From Methylovirgula sp. (GTDB lineage: Bacteria > Pseudomonadota > Alphaproteobacteria > Rhizobiales > Beijerinckiaceae), in the NCBI GenBank assembly GCA_030040215.1, contig JASHUD010000078.1, positions 1-9,413 on the forward strand: DNA of 9,413 nucleotides, given 5' to 3'. The position numbers and the translations under genes are program-made. Shown here piece after piece: positions 7,512 to 9,413 of this stretch; position 1 is the stretch's first letter; every line of letters starts with the position of its first letter. The notes beneath the pieces were generated by a model. It did no database searches, was not told where the DNA came from, and saw only the letters and a program-made list of their open reading frames with translations.

Positions 7512-7793
7512 GCGCCGACTCTACGGCGCGCGGGCTGCCCTGAACAGGTGCGGCGGCGGCAAATGCCGTTGCGGCGCACGGTTATGCCCTTTTTGACAAA
7601 CGCTAATTTCGCCCGTCGGGCGGCGCCGACGGCCAATTTCTTGCCGCATTCGAAGCCCCGCACCGGGCGCATTTCGCACCACCTTGAACCTTGACTAGCG
7701 GCCGGGCTTCGCGCTTTGTGTGCCGCCATCAATCTTGCTCCGGCGCCCCAAAGCCCTTCGGCCGGAGTTCCCATAATCGGAAAGGCTTTCCTT
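7512..7793. other. Divergent intergenic region
   Basis: These 282 bases separate the start of the solute-binding protein gene (minus) from the start of the IalB-family gene (plus), so promoters for both should lie here. I found no convincing -35/-10 pair for either. CATAAT at 7772-7777 (plus) matches a -10 box at 5/6 but has no -35 partner and would leave only about 10 bases of leader. A TTGACA at 7593-7598 (plus) has no -10 at the right distance. A palindrome CGCCCGTCGGGCG (7610-7622) is also present. No gene or RNA is recognisable. Confidence 0.5.
7779..7791 (+). promoter_or_regulatory. Ribosome binding site inside a small palindrome, before the IalB-family gene
   Basis: GGAAAGGCTTTCC ends two bases before the ATG at 7794. 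GGAAAGG is the ribosome binding site, 8 bases from the start, and supports this ATG over the in-frame TTG at 7716. The same bases form 6-bp inverted arms (GGAAAG/CTTTCC) around one central G. The loop is too short for a full intramolecular stem, so pairing that hides the ribosome site would be partial at most. Confidence 0.5.
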
Positions 7794-8582
7794 ATGGCGT
7801 TTTCGTTGACGCGTCTCGGCTTCGCTGGTTTGGCCGGCATTTTCGTCCTGGCCAGCGGGGAGGGTTTCGCGCAGCAGGCGGCGCCCGCCAATCCGGCGCC
7901 CGCCGGTCAGCCCCAGACGCAATCCGCCGCCCCGGCGCAGCCGCAAGGCCCAATCAGGCTCGATTTGGTCGGCACGCAACCGCAGTGGACCAAAGTATGC
8001 GGCCACGATCAGGCGGCCAACAAGGACGTTTGCTACACGACGCGCGACTTCAGCGCGCAGGCCAATCAGGCGCCAGTTCTTGCCGTGGCGGTCTATGACA
8101 TCAAGGGCGACGATACGCGCATCGTCCGTCTATTGATGCCGGTCGGGCTTATGTTGCGTCCCGGTTTCCGTTTTTGGGTGGACAGCGGCACCACCCTCGA
8201 CGGCGCTTTCGAGATCTGTTTCCCGAACGGGTGTTTCGCGGAATCCAGGGTGAAAGGCCCGACCATCGACCAAATGAAAAAAGGCACGACGCTCAACATC
8301 GCCGTCCGCAATCAGGCCAACAACGAAGTCACGTTCGGCGTTCCGCTCGCCGATTTCGGCAAGACGTTCGACGGGCCGGCAGTCGACCCGAAGGTGCTTG
8401 AGGCGGAGCAGAAGAAGTTCCAGGAGGAATTGCAAAAACGCGCCGACGAAGAGCGCAAGAAGCTTGAGGCGCAGAAACAAGGTGGCGGCTCGCCGACCGG
8501 CGGCGCGGCCCCACCGACCAGCGCGCCGGCTGCTACCCCGGCTCCGGCTCCCGCCGCGCCAGCACAATCAAAGAGCAAATAG
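7794..8582 (+). CDS. IalB-family (invasion-associated locus B) periplasmic protein
   Basis: A 262-residue secreted protein. A signal peptide covers about residues 1-26 (FAGLAGIFVLASGEGFA), followed by a Pro/Ala/Gln linker (27-52). The IalB domain spans about 53-195: WTKVCGHD (65-72), DVCYTTRDF (78-86), then LLMPVGLMLRPGFRFWVDSG (113-132) and FEICFPNGCFAE (139-150). Four cysteines (69, 80, 142, 147) are arranged as in the family, where they probably form disulfides. The domain is followed by a charged, Lys/Glu-rich coiled-coil stretch (about 200-228) and a Pro/Ala/Gly-rich tail. IalB was named in Bartonella for a role in entering red blood cells, but homologues are common in free-living alphaproteobacteria and their function is not known, so the name should not be read as virulence. 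The start is ATG 7794; a TTG 26 codons upstream would put non-signal sequence in front of the signal peptide. Confidence 0.92.
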   Translation: MAFSLTRLGFAGLAGIFVLASGEGFAQQAAPANPAPAGQPQTQSAAPAQPQGPIRLDLVGTQPQWTKVCGHDQAANKDVCYTTRDFSAQANQAPVLAVAVYDIKGDDTRIVRLLMPVGLMLRPGFRFWVDSGTTLDGAFEICFPNGCFAESRVKGPTIDQMKKGTTLNIAVRNQANNEVTFGVPLADFGKTFDGPAVDPKVLEAEQKKFQEELQKRADEERKKLEAQKQGGGSPTGGAAPPTSAPAATPAPAPAAPAQSKSK

Positions 8583-8595
8583 CGCGCATAGCGTT

Positions 8596-8608
8596 AGCGC
8601 GAGGCGCT
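8596..8608. terminator. Short GC hairpin between convergent genes, weak terminator candidate
   Basis: AGCGC-GAG-GCGCT gives a 5-bp stem with a 3-nt loop, 14 bases after the stop of the IalB-family gene and inside the 52-base gap between it and convergent hspQ. The position suits a two-way terminator, but the stem is short and neither strand has a T-run after it, so it may be chance in GC-rich DNA. Confidence 0.25.
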
Positions 8609-8634
8609 GCGTCGTGCGGGATAGCGAAGCCGGT

Positions 8635-8970
8635 CTAGTTCATGCGGGCGGTTTTGATGTGGTAGCCGCCGTCTTGGGCGCGCGTGAACATTTCTTCGAC
8701 CTGCGGGTGGCGCACCGGATCGCCGGAAGTGTCGGGCAAAAGGTTCTGCTCCGAGACGTAGGCGACGTATTCGGTATCGGCGTTCTCAGCGAAGAGGTGA
8801 TAAAAAGGCTGGTCCTTGCACGGCCGCACTTCTTCGGGAATGGCAAGCCACCATTCGTCGGTGTTCGCGAAAACCGGATCGACATCATAAATGATGCCAC
8901 GGAACGGATATTTGCGATGCCGGACGATTTGGCCGATGCCGAATTTGGCGGTGCGGGGTTTCAAGTCCAC
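8635..8970 (-). CDS. hspQ: Heat shock protein HspQ
   Basis: A 111-residue cytoplasmic protein of the YccV/HspQ family. Key stretches are AKFGIGQIVRHRKYPFRGII (8-27), YDVDPVF (28-34), WWLAIPEEVRP (40-50), KDQPFYHLFAENADTEYVAY (52-71) and VSEQNLLPD (72-80), matching the alphaproteobacterial form. In enteric bacteria HspQ binds hemimethylated DNA and influences DnaA level, and it acts as a substrate and specificity enhancer of Lon protease; the role here is inferred from those. I chose GTG at 8970-8968 because GGAGAG sits 7 bases upstream and the protein then begins eight residues before the conserved FGIGQ, as in relatives. A TTG seven codons further up (8991) has no ribosome site. A good promoter lies at 9035-9064. 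The gene is transcribed alone, convergent with the IalB-family gene and divergent from nnr. Confidence 0.93.
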   Translation of the reverse strand: MDLKPRTAKFGIGQIVRHRKYPFRGIIYDVDPVFANTDEWWLAIPEEVRPCKDQPFYHLFAENADTEYVAYVSEQNLLPDTSGDPVRHPQVEEMFTRAQDGGYHIKTARMN

Positions 8971-9034
8971 GAGAGACTCTCCGAAGAGCAAGGACTGCGA
9001 AAAGCCTCGATAATTCAGCGTCGCGGCGAAAGAT

Positions 9035-9064
9035 TTTCTACCCCGGCGCGAACCGGAATGTCAA
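9035..9064 (-). promoter_or_regulatory. Sigma-70-type promoter for hspQ
   Basis: On the minus strand TTGACA (9064-9059) is a perfect -35 box, followed after 18 bases by TAGAAA (9040-9035), a 4/6 match to the -10 box. Transcription would start near 9028, giving a leader of about 58 bases before the GTG of hspQ. It does not match the alphaproteobacterial RpoH pattern (CTTG ... CYTATNT) despite the heat-shock name of the gene. Confidence 0.55.
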
Positions 9065-9156
9065 CTTAATGGGCGGTGACGAATTTTAGGCAAAACGAAG
9101 TTCTCCCGCTGCAACGCATCGGCACGCGCCCGGACATTCTTAGCCACGGTCGAATC

Positions 9157-9413
9157 ATGCTCACCACGCCTCCGGAACTGCTTTCCAGCGCCGAAATGGC
9201 CGCGGCGGACCGACTGACGGTCGCCGCCGGGATTCCTGGCGCAGTTTTAATGGATCGCGCCGGTGCCGCCGTCGCCAAAACCGCGGCGCGGCTGCTTACG
9301 GCAGGCGATCCGCATGGGCGGCGAATCGCCGTCTTTTGCGGCCCGGGCAACAATGGCGGGGACGGGTTCGTCGCCGCCCGGTATCTCAAAGCGGACGGCT
9401 TCAAGGTCTCCGT
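9157..9413 (+). CDS. nnrE: NAD(P)H-hydrate epimerase, N-terminal part (YjeF_N domain; runs off the right edge)
   Basis: The first 85 residues are visible. The protein opens LLSSAEMAAADRLTVAAGIP (8-27), then GAVLMDRAG (28-36), IAVFCGPGNNGGDGFVAARY (57-76): the nucleotide-binding GPGNNGGDG loop and the spacing are those of the YjeF N-terminal domain. This domain interconverts the R and S forms of hydrated NAD(P)H so that the dehydratase can repair it. In most bacteria the gene (nnr, yjeF) also encodes the ADP- or ATP-dependent dehydratase as a second domain, about 500 residues in all; that half would lie outside the window. In Hyphomicrobiales nnr often precedes glnB-glnA, which would be worth expecting downstream. 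ATG 9157 has no clear ribosome site; an in-frame GTG at 9076 would add 27 residues that do not resemble the family. Confidence 0.9.
   Translation, partial: MLTTPPELLSSAEMAAADRLTVAAGIPGAVLMDRAGAAVAKTAARLLTAGDPHGRRIAVFCGPGNNGGDGFVAARYLKADGFKVS

Noticed and set aside
5463..7694. A 743-codon open frame on the plus strand opposite the solute-binding protein gene
   Set aside because: It is antisense to a gene with clear family motifs. Its translation is Arg/Ala-rich without any domain, as expected from codon bias in GC-rich DNA.
7716..7793. Upstream TTG start for the IalB-family gene
   Set aside because: It would place 26 residues in front of a clean signal peptide, and the ATG at 7794 has its own ribosome site.
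8971..8991. TTG start seven codons upstream in hspQ
   Set aside because: No ribosome site at a proper distance, whereas GTG 8970 has GGAGAG.
9120..9140. Sigma-54-like GGCACG before nnrE, considered because nnr often precedes the nitrogen genes glnB-glnA
   Set aside because: The -12 element (TTGCA-like) is not present at the needed distance.

Overview
The window is GC-rich (roughly two-thirds by eye) and densely coding, and its gene families point to an alphaproteobacterium, most likely of the order Hyphomicrobiales (Rhizobiales). The evidence is an IalB-family periplasmic protein, an alphaproteobacterial-type HspQ, a fused circularly permuted ATP-grasp/alpha-E protein next to a bacterial transglutaminase, and a YejA-like solute-binding protein. 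A family such as Beijerinckiaceae or Methylocystaceae would fit, but the sequence alone does not settle the genus.

Layout. From 7511 down to the left edge, six genes run on the minus strand with almost no gaps: a YejA-like (family 5) periplasmic solute-binding protein; a short, degenerate AMP-binding (ANL) protein overlapping it by ATGA; then, after a 123-nt gap with a 15-bp palindrome, mogA (molybdopterin adenylyltransferase); an 836-residue ATP-grasp/alpha-E fusion that starts on the base after the mogA stop codon; a transglutaminase-like cysteine hydrolase overlapping it by GTGA; and a TPR protein cut by the window edge. To the right, an IalB-family secreted protein runs on the plus strand (7794-8582), convergent with hspQ on the minus strand (8635-8970). 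The N-terminus of NAD(P)H-hydrate epimerase (nnrE domain of nnr) begins at 9157 on the plus strand and runs off the end, divergent from hspQ.

How the genes work together. The ATP-grasp/alpha-E fusion plus transglutaminase is a recurrent bacterial pair thought to make and cut amide (peptide-like) bonds on an unknown substrate; this is the least understood biology here. mogA performs a defined step of molybdenum-cofactor synthesis and may be only a positional neighbour. The solute-binding protein and its coupled ANL-like partner form a second unit: the binding protein has no permease genes in view, and the ANL-like protein lacks both the usual phosphate-binding loop and the C-terminal lid, so it is probably not a working ligase. 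HspQ (stress and proteolysis) and Nnr (repair of hydrated NAD(P)H) are housekeeping genes.

No RNA gene, insertion sequence, CRISPR array or integration site was seen. No stretch above 300 bases lacks a gene; the largest gap is 7512-7793.
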